A program made the translations under genes and the position numbers. Source: UBA2767 sp965228625 (lineage in GTDB: Bacteria; Pseudomonadota; Alphaproteobacteria; Rhizobiales; Methyloligellaceae). From it: a DNA stretch of 64,000 nucleotides. The notes below the pieces were generated by a model. That model saw nothing but the letters and a program-made list of their open reading frames with translations, was not told where the DNA came from and did not search any database. Below, piece after piece: positions 26,646-35,234 of this stretch. Numbering within the stretch: the stretch's first letter is position 1; each line of letters starts with the position of its first letter. The stretch spans positions 1,922,001 to 1,986,000 of the forward strand of contig OZ245829.1 in the NCBI GenBank assembly GCA_965228625.1. The letters run 5' to 3'.

Positions 26646-27883
26646 GCGCGGGCCCTCTCAGGCTGGGGGGCGCGTCGGCTGCGCCTGTTTCTCCCGCCAC
26701 CTCGCCTTTTGGCTTTGCGTTTGCGGGACGGGGATGTTCGCTCCCCAGACGACATGTCTTCTCCTGAAACCGTCAGCGGTCGATTGATCAACCGCTCGAT
26801 AGAGCGCAGATTCTTGCGTTCACTTGGATCGCAAAACGAGATGGCAATGCCGCCGGCCCCCGCGCGCGCCGTTCGGCCGATGCGGTGCACGTAACTCTCC
26901 GGTTCATTCGGCATCTCGTAGTTGATCACGTGTGTGACGCCGCCAACGTCAATGCCGCGGGCCGCGATGTCAGTCGCCACGAGAACGCGCGAGCGGCCCT
27001 CGCGGAAATTGTCCAGCGCACGCTGCCGGGCGTTCTGCGACTTGTTGCCGTGCAACGCTTCGGCGGCAACACCGCCGCGGCCGAGCTGTTTGACCACTCG
27101 GTCCGCGCCCCGCTTGGTGCGTGTGAAGACGATCACTTTCTGAAAATCCGGAGTGTCGAGAAGATGCGCGAGGCGCGCGCTCTTGACCCCTGCGTCGAGA
27201 TGATGAACACGCTGGTCAATGCGTTCGACGGCAACGCTCTTGGCGGCGATCTCCACCCGCTCGGGTTCAAACAGGATTTCCTGAGCCAGCCGGGCGATTT
27301 CCGCCGGCATGGTCGCGGAAAACAGCAGCGTTTGCCGCTCATCGGGAAGCTCCGCCACGATGCGGCGCACATCCCGGATGAAGCCCATGTCGAGCATGCG
27401 GTCGGCCTCATCGACGATCAGATATTCACATCTGCAAAGATCAACATGGCCGTCACTCAGCAAGTCGATCAGCCGTCCCGGTGTCGCAATCAGAACGTCT
27501 ACGCCGCGTTTCAACGCATCTGCCTGTGGGCGTTTGCCGACGCCGCCCATCACAACCGTTTGCCGCATGCGCATGTGTCGTCCGTAGGTCTTGATGCTCT
27601 CGGAAATCTGGATCGCGAGTTCCCGCGTCGGGGCTAGGATCAACGCACGCGCGCAGCGCGGGCGGGGACGTTCGTTGTCTTCTTCGAGGTTGTGCAGCAG
27701 AGGCAGAGTGAATGCCGCCGTCTTGCCGGTTCCGGTCTGGGCGATCCCGAGTAGATCATATCCATCCAGAAGTAGCGGTATGGCCTTCGCCTGGATGGGG
27801 GTCGGCGTTGTGTAATCCGCGTCCTCAAGACCACGCAGAAGCCGCCCCGAAAGTTCGAGGGCGGCGAATGTATCAGTTGTCAC
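26639..27883 (-). CDS. DEAD-box RNA helicase (RhlE type)
   Basis: 414 residues with all helicase motifs: Q-motif region TPTPIQAKAIP, motif I AQTGTGKTAAF, Ia APTRELAIQ, II VDEADRMLD, III FSATMP, IV VIVFTRTKRGADR, V VATDIAARGIDVGG and VI HRIGRTARAG. The C-terminus is a short Arg/Lys-rich tail. It unwinds structured RNA in mRNA decay, ribosome assembly or cold adaptation. It heads an operon of small overlapping genes. The long upstream region (418 bp to the YHS gene) holds a 16-bp perfect palindrome. Confidence 0.94.
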   Translation of the reverse strand: MTTDTFAALELSGRLLRGLEDADYTTPTPIQAKAIPLLLDGYDLLGIAQTGTGKTAAFTLPLLHNLEEDNERPRPRCARALILAPTRELAIQISESIKTYGRHMRMRQTVVMGGVGKRPQADALKRGVDVLIATPGRLIDLLSDGHVDLCRCEYLIVDEADRMLDMGFIRDVRRIVAELPDERQTLLFSATMPAEIARLAQEILFEPERVEIAAKSVAVERIDQRVHHLDAGVKSARLAHLLDTPDFQKVIVFTRTKRGADRVVKQLGRGGVAAEALHGNKSQNARQRALDNFREGRSRVLVATDIAARGIDVGGVTHVINYEMPNEPESYVHRIGRTARAGAGGIAISFCDPSERKNLRSIERLINRPLTVSGEDMSSGERTSPSRKRKAKRRGGGRNRRSRRAPQPERARAW

Positions 27884-27994
27884 GTTTGGTGTTCCTTATG
27901 CACCGGGGATGCAGAAGCGCAATGACGCGCGACAGGGCCCCGGCCTTGTCGCCGTTGTCCACGCGCATCTGGAACTGACGGAAAATCTTGAAAA

Positions 27995-28010
27995 ATTGTC
28001 TCGAGACAAT
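27995..28010. promoter_or_regulatory. Perfect 16-bp palindrome upstream of the DEAD-box helicase
   Basis: ATTGTCTCGAGACAAT is its own reverse complement. It lies 112 bp upstream of the helicase start codon and has no run of T on either side, so it is more like an operator than a terminator. The binding protein is unknown. Confidence 0.55.
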
Positions 28011-28171
28011 AACACCCGCTGATACGGGTTGAATCGCGCGATCGCGAGAAGCTCTGTGCTTCAACTGCGCCTTATTGGCCGGAAAGTCAAGTCGGCGGGC
28101 TGGGCATACCTAACGAAACCCGTGCCCAGGTGCCGTGAAATGGGAAACGGTCGATCGGCCACAAGGCCACC

Positions 28172-28300
28172 GTGGAACGCGGACGCATCCGCATATGGCA
28201 TTTCCGCGACAACCCAAGCGGCAACCACTATGTCGAGAACGCCCGCTGGGGCCGTGGGTTCAACGCGTCGCCGCGCAGCTGCTCTTGTATGAGGCCACGC
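28172..28300 (+). repeat. Dispersed repeat, copy 3, beside the intact YHS gene
   Basis: The plus strand reads HFRDNPSGNHYVENAR and GRGFNASPRS, matching copies 1 and 2. It runs into the end of the intact YHS gene (28302-28802, minus strand), just as the other two run into YHS gene relics. This is presumably the parental arrangement. Confidence 0.55.
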
Positions 28301-28301
28301 T

Positions 28302-28802
28302 CTAGTGTTCCGAGGTGCCAGGCAGATTCCTGCCCAGCCGTTTCCAGTGGGTTTCCGCTCGATTGGTGATGGTTTCAGGATTCGTCTGCCACGCGTGAAA
28401 ATTGGCCTGGCTGTGAAACAGGAGCACCCGGCCCCGGTAACGCGTCCAGATCAGCGGCTGGCCCTGCACCGTCAGACCTTTCGACAGCGCAAACGCGTCA
28501 TATCCGGCGAACCGCGGCGCATAGATCTCGGGATGCCTGGCGAAAGCGTCCCGGTTGCCGGAGCTCACGAACCGCCATGCGGCGCCGCCCCAGTTGTGCT
28601 CAAACCCGTCGCGGCCCTGCGCCGCACGCCGCTCGGTGTGATACGCAACAGGATCGTAGCCGCCGATGGCAAACCCGGTGGCGTGATCGCGCCACACGCC
28701 CGGAGCCGCGCGCACGACCTGCTGGGCGGCCATCATCTGCCCCCACGCCAGAAGGGTGAGCGCGAGCACGCCACAGGTGATCCAGTCCCGTTTTCCCGTC
28801 AT
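28302..28802 (-). CDS. Exported YHS-domain protein
   Basis: 166 residues with an N-terminal hydrophobic signal (WITCGVLALTLLAWG). A YHS-type core follows: GFAIGGYDPVAYHTE, FEHNWGGAAWRFVSSGNRD and PEIYAPRFAGYDAFALSKG. YHS domains often bind metals or sit beside oxidoreductases; this non-cysteine form is common in periplasmic proteins of alphaproteobacteria. The last 40 codons are present as relics at two other sites in the window. It stands alone, so no partner can be inferred. Confidence 0.82.
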   Translation of the reverse strand: MTGKRDWITCGVLALTLLAWGQMMAAQQVVRAAPGVWRDHATGFAIGGYDPVAYHTERRAAQGRDGFEHNWGGAAWRFVSSGNRDAFARHPEIYAPRFAGYDAFALSKGLTVQGQPLIWTRYRGRVLLFHSQANFHAWQTNPETITNRAETHWKRLGRNLPGTSEH

Positions 28803-28990
28803 CGCAAACCCTGTTCAGCCCGTAAGATCGGCGCATGGCGCAAGATTTTGCGGGACAGTTGTTAAGAAAACGGCAAGCAAGACATGGGAGTACAATGGGG
28901 CACGTCGCCGATTAATGTTAAATTCACCGTGTGATTCGTTCCGCGGACGGGGGAACCAGGCAAGTGGCTCAAGGCGGACAAGGTCATCCC

Positions 28991-29710
28991 ATGAAGACAC
29001 CCATTCTCAACCGGTCTTTCGCGTGGCGGATCGCCACCATGGTATTGCTGGCGGCATTCGCGGCTCCGGCGTTAGCGCAATCGACCGACAATGCCCCGAC
29101 ACCGCTTGGCCCGCGCACGGCGAGCAGCGACGCGTATGGTCCGACCAACGCGCCGCAGTCCTCAGCCTATACGCCGCCCCCGCCGGCATATGGGGGTGAC
29201 CCTTACGCGGCGCCGCAAAGTGAGGAAGATACCTATTCCTCCGATGAAATCCTCGCCGCCGGGCACAGTTTCTTCGGCCGCGTTTCGACCGGGCTGGCGC
29301 GCGTTGTCGAGTATGCTTTCTCAAAGTCGGGACGGCCGAACGGCTACATTCTCGGAGAAGAGGCAGGCGGCGCGTTCGTTGCCGGATTGCGCTACGGCGA
29401 GGGCACCCTGCACACCAAGGATGCCGGCGCGCACAAGGTGTTCTGGCAGGGTCCATCGCTTGGCTACGACTTCGGCGCGGAGGGTTCGAAGACGATGGTC
29501 CTCGTCTACAATCTGCGCAATCTCGATGAACTCTACGGCAGGTTCGCAGGCGTCGACGGGTCCGCATATTTCATCGGCGGGGTCGGCCTGACCTTCCAGA
29601 AACGCGATCACATCACCCTGGCACCGATTCGCTCGGGAGTAGGGCTCCGTCTCGGGGCAAATGTCGGCTACCTGAAATACACACGCCGGCCGACCTGGAA
29701 CCCGTTCTAG
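28991..29710 (+). CDS. EipA/DUF1134 family envelope protein
   Basis: 239 residues from MKTPILNRSFAWRIATM, with a signal peptide cleaved near ALA-QS. The low-complexity Pro/Tyr segment at about 30-75 is typical, and the conserved core ILGEEAGGAFVAGLRYGEG through LGANVGYLKYTRRPTWNPF identifies DUF1134. EipA supports envelope integrity and cell-wall-stress resistance in Brucella and is under cell-cycle control there. A GATTC site overlaps 28931-28940 about 55 bp upstream. Confidence 0.88.
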   Translation: MKTPILNRSFAWRIATMVLLAAFAAPALAQSTDNAPTPLGPRTASSDAYGPTNAPQSSAYTPPPPAYGGDPYAAPQSEEDTYSSDEILAAGHSFFGRVSTGLARVVEYAFSKSGRPNGYILGEEAGGAFVAGLRYGEGTLHTKDAGAHKVFWQGPSLGYDFGAEGSKTMVLVYNLRNLDELYGRFAGVDGSAYFIGGVGLTFQKRDHITLAPIRSGVGLRLGANVGYLKYTRRPTWNPF

Positions 29711-29835
29711 AGTCCCTTCCCGGACAGACTTAGACCACATTTACGCGGCTATCGTCCCGGAGGTCTGGCCATACGTGGCCGCAAGTGGCACATTCGCCCG
29801 ATGCAGGACCGCGTCCGCACAGGGTTCCGTTTGGC

Positions 29836-30831
29836 ATGATCGAGAACATAATGTTTGTCGCCCTCGGCTTCACGGCCGCAGGGATTTTGGCGTTGCTGAT
29901 TGCGCCCGCCGCGTGGCGACGCGCCGTGCGGCTGACCACGCGCAAGCTGCAGGCGACAATGCCGATCTCGGTTGCCGACATCAACGCCGACAAGGATCTG
30001 CTGCGGGCGGAATATGCGGTGGAAATCCGGCGGCTCGAGATGGCGCTGGAACGCGCCCAGAGCCGCGCCGCGCGGCATCTCATGGAGCGCAATCAGCACA
30101 ATGTGGAGATCGGCGACCTGAAAGCGCAGATCGAAGAGCTGACCCGCGCCGTCGACGAGCGCAAGCAAGCCAGCAATGTTCTGGAGCAGACCGTGCAGAA
30201 GCGCGTCCCCGAACTGGAAGCGCAAGTGGCCCGCACGCTCGACGTGGTTGCGGCCCGAGAGCAGGAGATTATGGAGCGCGCTCGCGCCTACGATGTCCAG
30301 GCCGAGGCACTGGAGTTTGCCCAGGGGGTGATCCGGCGGCAGGAGGAGGAAATTGAAAAGCTGCGCGGTGCGCTCGAAGGCGGAATCATCGGCCGTATCG
30401 CATTCTGGAGCAAAGGCGGCACGGGAGAGGAGGACGAAGCGACCCTGGCCCTCAAGAAGGAGAATGGCAGGCTTCAGGCCGAACTGTCCCGCCTGCGCGA
30501 GGAGTTTGCCCGGCTCAGGGAAACCGACATGGCGGACGCCGAGGGCCTGCGCGCCGAAATGCAGCGTCTGGCCGATCTGATGTTGGCGGGCAAGCCCGTT
30601 GTCAAGGCGCCCGCCGCTCAGGGTGATGCGAAAACCGCAAACGGCGCCGTGAAAGGCAGGGCCGCGGAAAAACCCAAACCCGGTGCCACACAGCCGACGA
30701 CAAAGAAGCCTGCCGAGCCGAAGGCGCGGCCGGGCGCCAACATCCCGACCAAATCGCGCAAAAGCCTGTCCGAACGCCTCGCGTCGCTCCGGCCCAGGCG
30801 CGAGAAGGAAAAAGAGAAGGAAAACGCCTAG
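29836..30831 (+). CDS. Membrane-anchored coiled-coil protein
   Basis: 331 residues from MIENIMFVALGFTAAGILAL, a single N-terminal membrane segment. A long coiled coil runs over about 60-250 (repeated AEIRRLEMALERAQ-like heptads). The Lys/Ala/Pro-rich tail at 265-331 ends in a very basic stretch (RPRREKEKEKENA). The layout resembles inner-membrane scaffolds of alphaproteobacteria, but no family is assigned. Same strand as eipA, with a 125-bp gap. Confidence 0.75.
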   Translation: MIENIMFVALGFTAAGILALLIAPAAWRRAVRLTTRKLQATMPISVADINADKDLLRAEYAVEIRRLEMALERAQSRAARHLMERNQHNVEIGDLKAQIEELTRAVDERKQASNVLEQTVQKRVPELEAQVARTLDVVAAREQEIMERARAYDVQAEALEFAQGVIRRQEEEIEKLRGALEGGIIGRIAFWSKGGTGEEDEATLALKKENGRLQAELSRLREEFARLRETDMADAEGLRAEMQRLADLMLAGKPVVKAPAAQGDAKTANGAVKGRAAEKPKPGATQPTTKKPAEPKARPGANIPTKSRKSLSERLASLRPRREKEKEKENA

Positions 30832-30909
30832 AAATTTCCGGCTCGAGGTTGCCGCCGGGCCCCTGTCTGTCGGTAGCTGTCGGTCGCGCGGATCGCCTCA
30901 GGCGCGTCT

Positions 30910-31677
30910 TCAGCCCGTCTCATCCTCATCCACATGCATGAAAGCCCGCCGGGACCCGGCAAGCCGAAGCGCGGTCAGGCGTCGATAAGCCCATGCGCCG
31001 GTGTCGATGCAGACCCGGTTTTTCTTCTCGACCGGCTCCGGTCCGGGCGTATGCCCATGCACGACCACGCAACCGAAGTCCGCATCACTGTCGAGAAACC
31101 CGTTCCGTATCCACAGCGAGTCACGCCGCACCTGCTCGTCGAGCGGTACGCCCGGACGAATGCCCGCATGTACGAAGTGGTAATCCCCCATCGTGACGGA
31201 GAGCGACAAGCCTCTCAGAAATCCGAGATGCGAAGACGGCAGCGCTGCGTAGAACGCGTCCCGGCATTGAATGAAAGCCGGCAGCGCGGCGTTCTCGTCC
31301 GGCGCCTCGACCCCGTACGAGGCCAGGGTCGCCCCCGCCCCGTTCGACAGCCAGTGCGGGAGCAATGACGGATCGTCAAGAAAGTCGAGCAGCGCCGCTT
31401 CGTGGTTTCCCATCAGACAGTGCGCGTCGAACCCGTCCGGAAGACCGGAGATCAGCCGCCCGATGACGCCGGCGCTGTCCGGACCACGGTCGACATAGTC
31501 GCCGACGAACACCAGCACGCGCCGGTCAAACTCCGGCGCCTGAGCCGCATCGGCGACGATCTTGGTCAAAAGCGCATCGAGCAGGTGTAGCTGGCCGTGG
31601 ATGTCGCCAACCGCGTAGACGAGCGTATTGTCCGGCGCCAGCGAGGCTGAACCTGCCTTGGTTTGAGAATTTCTCAT
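30910..31677 (-). CDS. Metallophosphoesterase (serine/threonine phosphatase type)
   Basis: 255 residues with the metal-binding set GDIHGQ, VGDYVDRGPDS, LMGNHEA, and VVVHGHTPGPEP of PPP-type phosphatases. Bacterial members act on phosphoproteins or on nucleoside tetraphosphates. It is convergent with the coiled-coil gene. No further clue to its substrate. Confidence 0.9.
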   Translation of the reverse strand: MRNSQTKAGSASLAPDNTLVYAVGDIHGQLHLLDALLTKIVADAAQAPEFDRRVLVFVGDYVDRGPDSAGVIGRLISGLPDGFDAHCLMGNHEAALLDFLDDPSLLPHWLSNGAGATLASYGVEAPDENAALPAFIQCRDAFYAALPSSHLGFLRGLSLSVTMGDYHFVHAGIRPGVPLDEQVRRDSLWIRNGFLDSDADFGCVVVHGHTPGPEPVEKKNRVCIDTGAWAYRRLTALRLAGSRRAFMHVDEDETG

Positions 31678-32326
31678 CTGGCTCCGGTCATGTGTTGCGA
31701 GCCCTGCAGTCCTGGAGGTCGTCGCCGCAATTCACGGCTTCGGCACTCCGTGCGGATCCCGAACCCGCGTATTCGGCGAGAGAGAATGCAAGCTGTATGC
31801 GATGTTGTGCAACCATACTCAATAAAATCCAATGAATTCAGAAGGCTGTTGTGCAGACACACCGTCAGGCCCCGCCATATAGGCGAACATTCTCCAGGTG
31901 GCGGAAGGCCGGACATATGAGCGTGGAAAGAAAGACGGCCCCTGCAATGCGGCGGGGCCAGGGGCCGTCTACGCGTGTACGTATCTCGCATACGCCGGCA
32001 CGTTGGGTGCGCCGTACCACAATTTCTTGACGTGAGCGAGCTGCAGGCCTCGGCGGGATGAAGTCGGAGACGGGATGGAATCGGGCGGACCCAAGTAGCA
32101 GCAAACGCCCTGTGGGACGCATCGGAAGCGGTGCAAGATTGCATCGGTCGATCATCAAAACCATAGATTGTGGTGCACTTACACGTTGACAGAGCGAACC
32201 TCCGCGGCTTTTTTTGGGTTGCTTCCCCCCGGCGCTCACTGCCTGAATTCACACGGCCGACAACACACGCGCGCATAGTGTGTTTTCGGGTCATACAACC
32301 GGTACCTAGTGAGCTTGGAGAACGAA
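31678..32326. other. 649-bp intergenic region with a candidate small transcript
   Basis: No ORF with an ATG or GTG start and convincing coding character lies here. On the minus strand a short frame ends LQLAHVKKLWYGAPN, then VPAYARYVHA and a stop at 31969-31971, exactly where the terminator stem at 31933-31970 begins. Only TTG starts (32094 or 32136) would open it. The signal is either a tiny gene or a small RNA of about 150-300 nt read on the minus strand. The 3' part of the gap (32150-32326) is the likely promoter region of the next gene. Confidence 0.4.
31926..31970 (-). terminator. Rho-independent terminator on the minus strand with no assigned gene
   Basis: A perfect 12-base inverted repeat (AGACGGCCCCTG / CAGGGGCCGTCT) with a 14-base loop is followed on the minus strand by TTTCTTT. 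Nothing annotated on that strand lies upstream within 700 bp, so the hairpin probably ends an unannotated transcript. Confidence 0.7.
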
Positions 32327-32653
32327 GTGAAGAAGTCTCCTTGGGAGTTTGATGTTGTTGCCGTTACGTCCGGGGACCCCGTCCCGGAGGGTTTCGCCAA
32401 GATGAAGATCTACAAAGAGTGTCGCAGTCTGCTTGGCGAGATGATCCTGGTTCAGGCGGCTGATGCGCATCCAAGCTGGGAGCGCACGGGGCATGACACG
32501 TTTTCATGCCGGGCGAGCACCGGCCCCACGACGGTCGAGACCCTCAAGGCGTGGTTCGAGAGCAACCATCCGGAGCGCGTCAAGAACATGGCGGAAGCCA
32601 TCCGCAAGGCGGTTCACGTCAAGCACGGGATCAAGCCGCCGAAGATGTCCTGA
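32327..32653 (+). CDS. 108-residue protein, paralogue 1 of an unrecognised family
   Basis: Starts at a GTG preceded by GGAG at the ideal distance; this gives 108 residues, the same length as its paralogue at 35235. The two align without gaps. Shared blocks are AQAADAHPSWER, KAWFE-NHPERVKNM and AVHVKHG-KPPK at the C-terminus. The C-terminal third is basic with an amphipathic helix (RVKNMAEAIRKAVHVKHG). No known domain recognised. It is convergent with a small membrane-protein gene (32812-32955). The pairing recurs at 35.2 kb, suggesting a two-gene module. Confidence 0.8.
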   Translation: MKKSPWEFDVVAVTSGDPVPEGFAKMKIYKECRSLLGEMILVQAADAHPSWERTGHDTFSCRASTGPTTVETLKAWFESNHPERVKNMAEAIRKAVHVKHGIKPPKMS

Positions 32654-32731
32654 CGACACCACGCGTTCAACACGCCGTTCGCCGACCCCGTGAGCCGCCG
32701 CGCAAAACAGTTCGCGGCATCTCATGGGATC

Positions 32732-32815
32732 TTATGCAAACACGATCGCAAGGGCGGCTGCTCCAACCAGGGGAGCCAGTACGAAGCGCCAGTTCGTGCT
32801 CTGAAACCTGGTCAC
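32732..32815 (-). CDS. Short membrane ORF, split-off third helix of the 32812 gene
   Basis: 27 residues from a GTG that overlaps the stop of the 32812 gene (GTGA). The product, VTRFQSTNWRFVLAPLVGAA and then ALAIVFA, matches the last 27 residues of the paralogue at 35628 (STNWRFVMAPLVGATAI). In the paralogue this part is fused in frame. A one-base difference separates the two layouts, so this copy is either frameshifted or a translationally coupled second chain. Confidence 0.55.
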   Translation of the reverse strand: MTRFQSTNWRFVLAPLVGAAALAIVFA

Positions 32816-32955
32816 GGGTCGCTCTCGTCTTCATTGAGAGCAAGAACCCACCAGTTGAACGGGACGATCAGCATCGCAAGAAGCAATGCGAACGACGAAC
32901 CGGTGCTGTAGCTGAACACCCCCAAGCCAAGCGCGATGGCTCCGGCACCAATCAT
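32812..32955 (-). CDS. Small two-helix membrane protein of the MIGAGAIAL family, copy 1
   Basis: 47 residues from MIGAGAIALGLGVFSYSTGS with GGAGG upstream. Two hydrophobic segments are separated by SYSTGSS, followed by IVPFNWWVLALNEDESDP. The same plan recurs at 35628, 36112 and 36519. A third helix is encoded just downstream in another frame (32732-32815). Convergent with the 108-residue gene at 32327. Function unknown. Confidence 0.72.
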   Translation of the reverse strand: MIGAGAIALGLGVFSYSTGSSFALLLAMLIVPFNWWVLALNEDESDP

Positions 32956-33099
32956 GCCAACCTCCAGCGCCGTTCGGGCTTTTGAATCGACGCTGCAACT
33001 TGCGCGGCGGGTCAAATGTCCCCGGAAACCGCGCATGCAAGAAAGGGCCACGTGGATTCAGCCTATCCGATTCGGAACGGCGCGCACAAATGGCCCCGA

Positions 33100-34686
33100 C
33101 TACTTGCCCTTCGCGCGGTCGAGCACGCCCTGCCCGTCGTCGTTCAGATTGTCGATTGTCATGCGAACTGCTTTCTGCGCCGGTCCGATCTCGAAGGCCA
33201 CACCGGACGGCACGTCGGGCGTCTCCGCGTCCGGGTAGTAGATGAATACGTCCCGATTGAAGTGCTTGAGCGGAAACGATTTGTTCGCACCCGGTCCGAG
33301 CTTCAATACCAGGCTGTCGTTCTCCTCGACAACGATGGCGGCACCCAGATAATCGTTGCGGAACGTTCCCGTATATGCCGAAAGCGCCAAGGCCGGCGAT
33401 CGCGACGCGGGAGGCGTGCCGTATTCGGACTTGGCCGCCTTGATCGCCGGGCCGGCAATCGAGGCATAAAGGGCGTTCCATGGAGAGACCCAGTCGCGTG
33501 AGACCGATCCAGTGAATACGAGATCGAAAAACGAGTCCGCCAGGGCATCCGGTACGCCGGTCGGAAACGCATTGGTGAGCACAACGATGCCGAGTTGCTC
33601 AGAGGGAATCATGCTCGCCACGGTCCGCGCGCCCTGGCTGAACGCGCCTGCGTGCGTCCAAACCGTGCCATAACGGCCGTAGTTGATGCCCCACCCCAGC
33701 CCATAGAACGACGGCGCTTTGACGACCGGATGCGTGCCGCGTTCCATCAGCGGCAAATGCGTCTGGGCGAGGGCCTCTTTCCCGATCAGCTGCCTGCCCT
33801 CAAACTTTCCGTGGCTGAGCTGAAGCCGAACCCATTGGGCCAGGTCGCGCACGGTCGAGCTTACGCCCCCGGCCGGCGATTGGGGGTCGGGATTGCGTGT
33901 CACCAGCGGTGTCCAGTTTCCGTTCACACGCACATGAAGTGATGCACGGTTCGTATGTTTGACGAAATCGGCATGGCGGGAACTGGTCGAATTCATGCCA
34001 AGCGGTTTGTAGAGCTTCTCCCGGGCCACGTCCGCCCAGACCTTGCCCGTCGGCTTGGCAGCCGCGACCGCTCCCTGGGTGAGGCCGAAATTGCTGTAGG
34101 CATAGCCCGCCCGGAAACTGCTCGTCGGCTTGAGATGGCGCAACCGGTGTAAAATCTGGACGCGCGAAAAACCGAGCTGCTCCAGATCGTTTCCCGCATT
34201 GCCGGACAGGCCGCTGCGATGGGCAAAAAGATCCCGGACCGTGACCTGTTCGGTCGGATAGGCCTGGTGCAGCTCGAAGCCAGGGTCGAGATCGGCAATT
34301 CGCGAGTCCCAGTCCAACGTGCCCTCGCCGACCAGAGCCGCCACGATCGTCGACGAGATCGGCTTGGACAGAGAGGCGAGCTGGAAGACCGTGTCAGCCT
34401 CGACGAGGCCGGGTTTCCCTGCCTCGCGCACTCCGAAGCCGCCGAGATACACGATCTCGTCCTTGTAGACGACCGCAATAGCGAGGCCGGGAACGCGCGC
34501 ATCCGCAATGCTGTCCTTCGCCAGCAGTTCCAACTTCGGAATGGCCGCAACGACCTTTTTCCTGGTCGCAGTCTCCGCAACCGCGCTCGTTATGGATGTG
34601 AGTACAAGAGCCGCAACCAGCAATGTGATCCTTGCAGACTGCGACACCCAATACCGTTCAGGTAGCTTTCGGACGGCCTGTATCAT
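33100..34686 (-). CDS. Class C beta-lactamase-like serine hydrolase, exported
   Basis: 528 residues from MIQAVRKLPERYW, with a signal peptide ending near SAVA. The serine-protease-like beta-lactamase fold has SLSK (S105, K108) for the SxxK motif and AYSNFG for YxN; the third motif appears as THAGAF rather than KTG. A C-terminal extension of about 120 residues (SALAL-YTGTFRNDYLG onward) resembles the beta-barrel tail of such hydrolases. Likely a periplasmic peptidase or esterase; antibiotic hydrolysis is not implied. It sits between the two paralogous modules. Confidence 0.88.
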   Translation of the reverse strand: MIQAVRKLPERYWVSQSARITLLVAALVLTSITSAVAETATRKKVVAAIPKLELLAKDSIADARVPGLAIAVVYKDEIVYLGGFGVREAGKPGLVEADTVFQLASLSKPISSTIVAALVGEGTLDWDSRIADLDPGFELHQAYPTEQVTVRDLFAHRSGLSGNAGNDLEQLGFSRVQILHRLRHLKPTSSFRAGYAYSNFGLTQGAVAAAKPTGKVWADVAREKLYKPLGMNSTSSRHADFVKHTNRASLHVRVNGNWTPLVTRNPDPQSPAGGVSSTVRDLAQWVRLQLSHGKFEGRQLIGKEALAQTHLPLMERGTHPVVKAPSFYGLGWGINYGRYGTVWTHAGAFSQGARTVASMIPSEQLGIVVLTNAFPTGVPDALADSFFDLVFTGSVSRDWVSPWNALYASIAGPAIKAAKSEYGTPPASRSPALALSAYTGTFRNDYLGAAIVVEENDSLVLKLGPGANKSFPLKHFNRDVFIYYPDAETPDVPSGVAFEIGPAQKAVRMTIDNLNDDGQGVLDRAKGK

Positions 34687-35234
34687 CAGTTTCTTTCGCG
34701 CGCACGAGACTATTCTCGACGTTACTATTGTTTGTTTTGTGCAATCCACCCTTTCCGTCGTCAAAAATGGCCATCGCCTGACCCTGAGTCTGGTTCGTCT
34801 GCGCGGAACGGCACGTAAATCACCGAAGTTCCTTTCGGGAAGATGTCCGAGGCCCGGGGTATTGCGGCTCTTTTCCGGGTCATCGACGCAGGTTTTCGGG
34901 GATCACGGACGTCGGTTCCTGACCCGAACCACGCGCGTGCCATATCGGCACAGGCCACATCGCCATGCGTTTGTGTCGACTCCATAGGCTTGAATGATAG
35001 GCGCTATCGTTTTCGAGGCCATACTTCAAAAAAACGAGGCCATGCACCAAAAAAAAGCGTCAAAGTGTGACGTTCGTCACTTCCAATTCAGAACGCCGTC
35101 TCCACCTCACTATCAACGTGGTCAGGGACCCATCAATGGAATGGAAATTGCGTGTCCTTTGGCCCGGTTGAGTTGAGTGTTAAGGCCACGATGCGCGGTC
35201 AAGTAATGCTCGATCATTCATGGAGGATGACAGC
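34687..35234. other. 548-bp intergenic region in the accessory patch
   Basis: A possible short minus-strand ORF (34761-34985, ending FPKGTSVIYVPFRADEPDSG) and an overlapping plus-strand ORF cannot be told apart from chance. AT-rich runs (CAAAAAAACG, CCAAAAAAAAGC) lie at 35028-35059. The part from 35100 to 35234 is the probable leader of the next gene. Confidence 0.4.

Larger units (their letters stand above)
27884..28301. other. 418-bp intergenic region upstream of the helicase
   Basis: It holds the 16-bp palindrome at 27995-28010 and repeat copy 3 (28172-28300). No ORF here looks convincing. The leader of the helicase mRNA probably lies between about 27884 and 28010. Confidence 0.5.

Noticed and set aside
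31674..32294. A 206-codon minus-strand ORF in the 31.7-32.3 kb gap
   Set aside because: It reads through a strong minus-strand terminator and has an Arg/Cys-rich composition typical of noncoding DNA.
33100..34686. Antibiotic-resistance beta-lactamase
   Set aside because: The third motif is not KTG, the protein is long with a C-terminal extension, and most such sequences are esterases or peptidases.
34761..34985. Short minus-strand ORF upstream of the serine hydrolase
   Set aside because: An opposite-strand frame over the same bases looks equally good, and no ribosome binding site or homology supports either.
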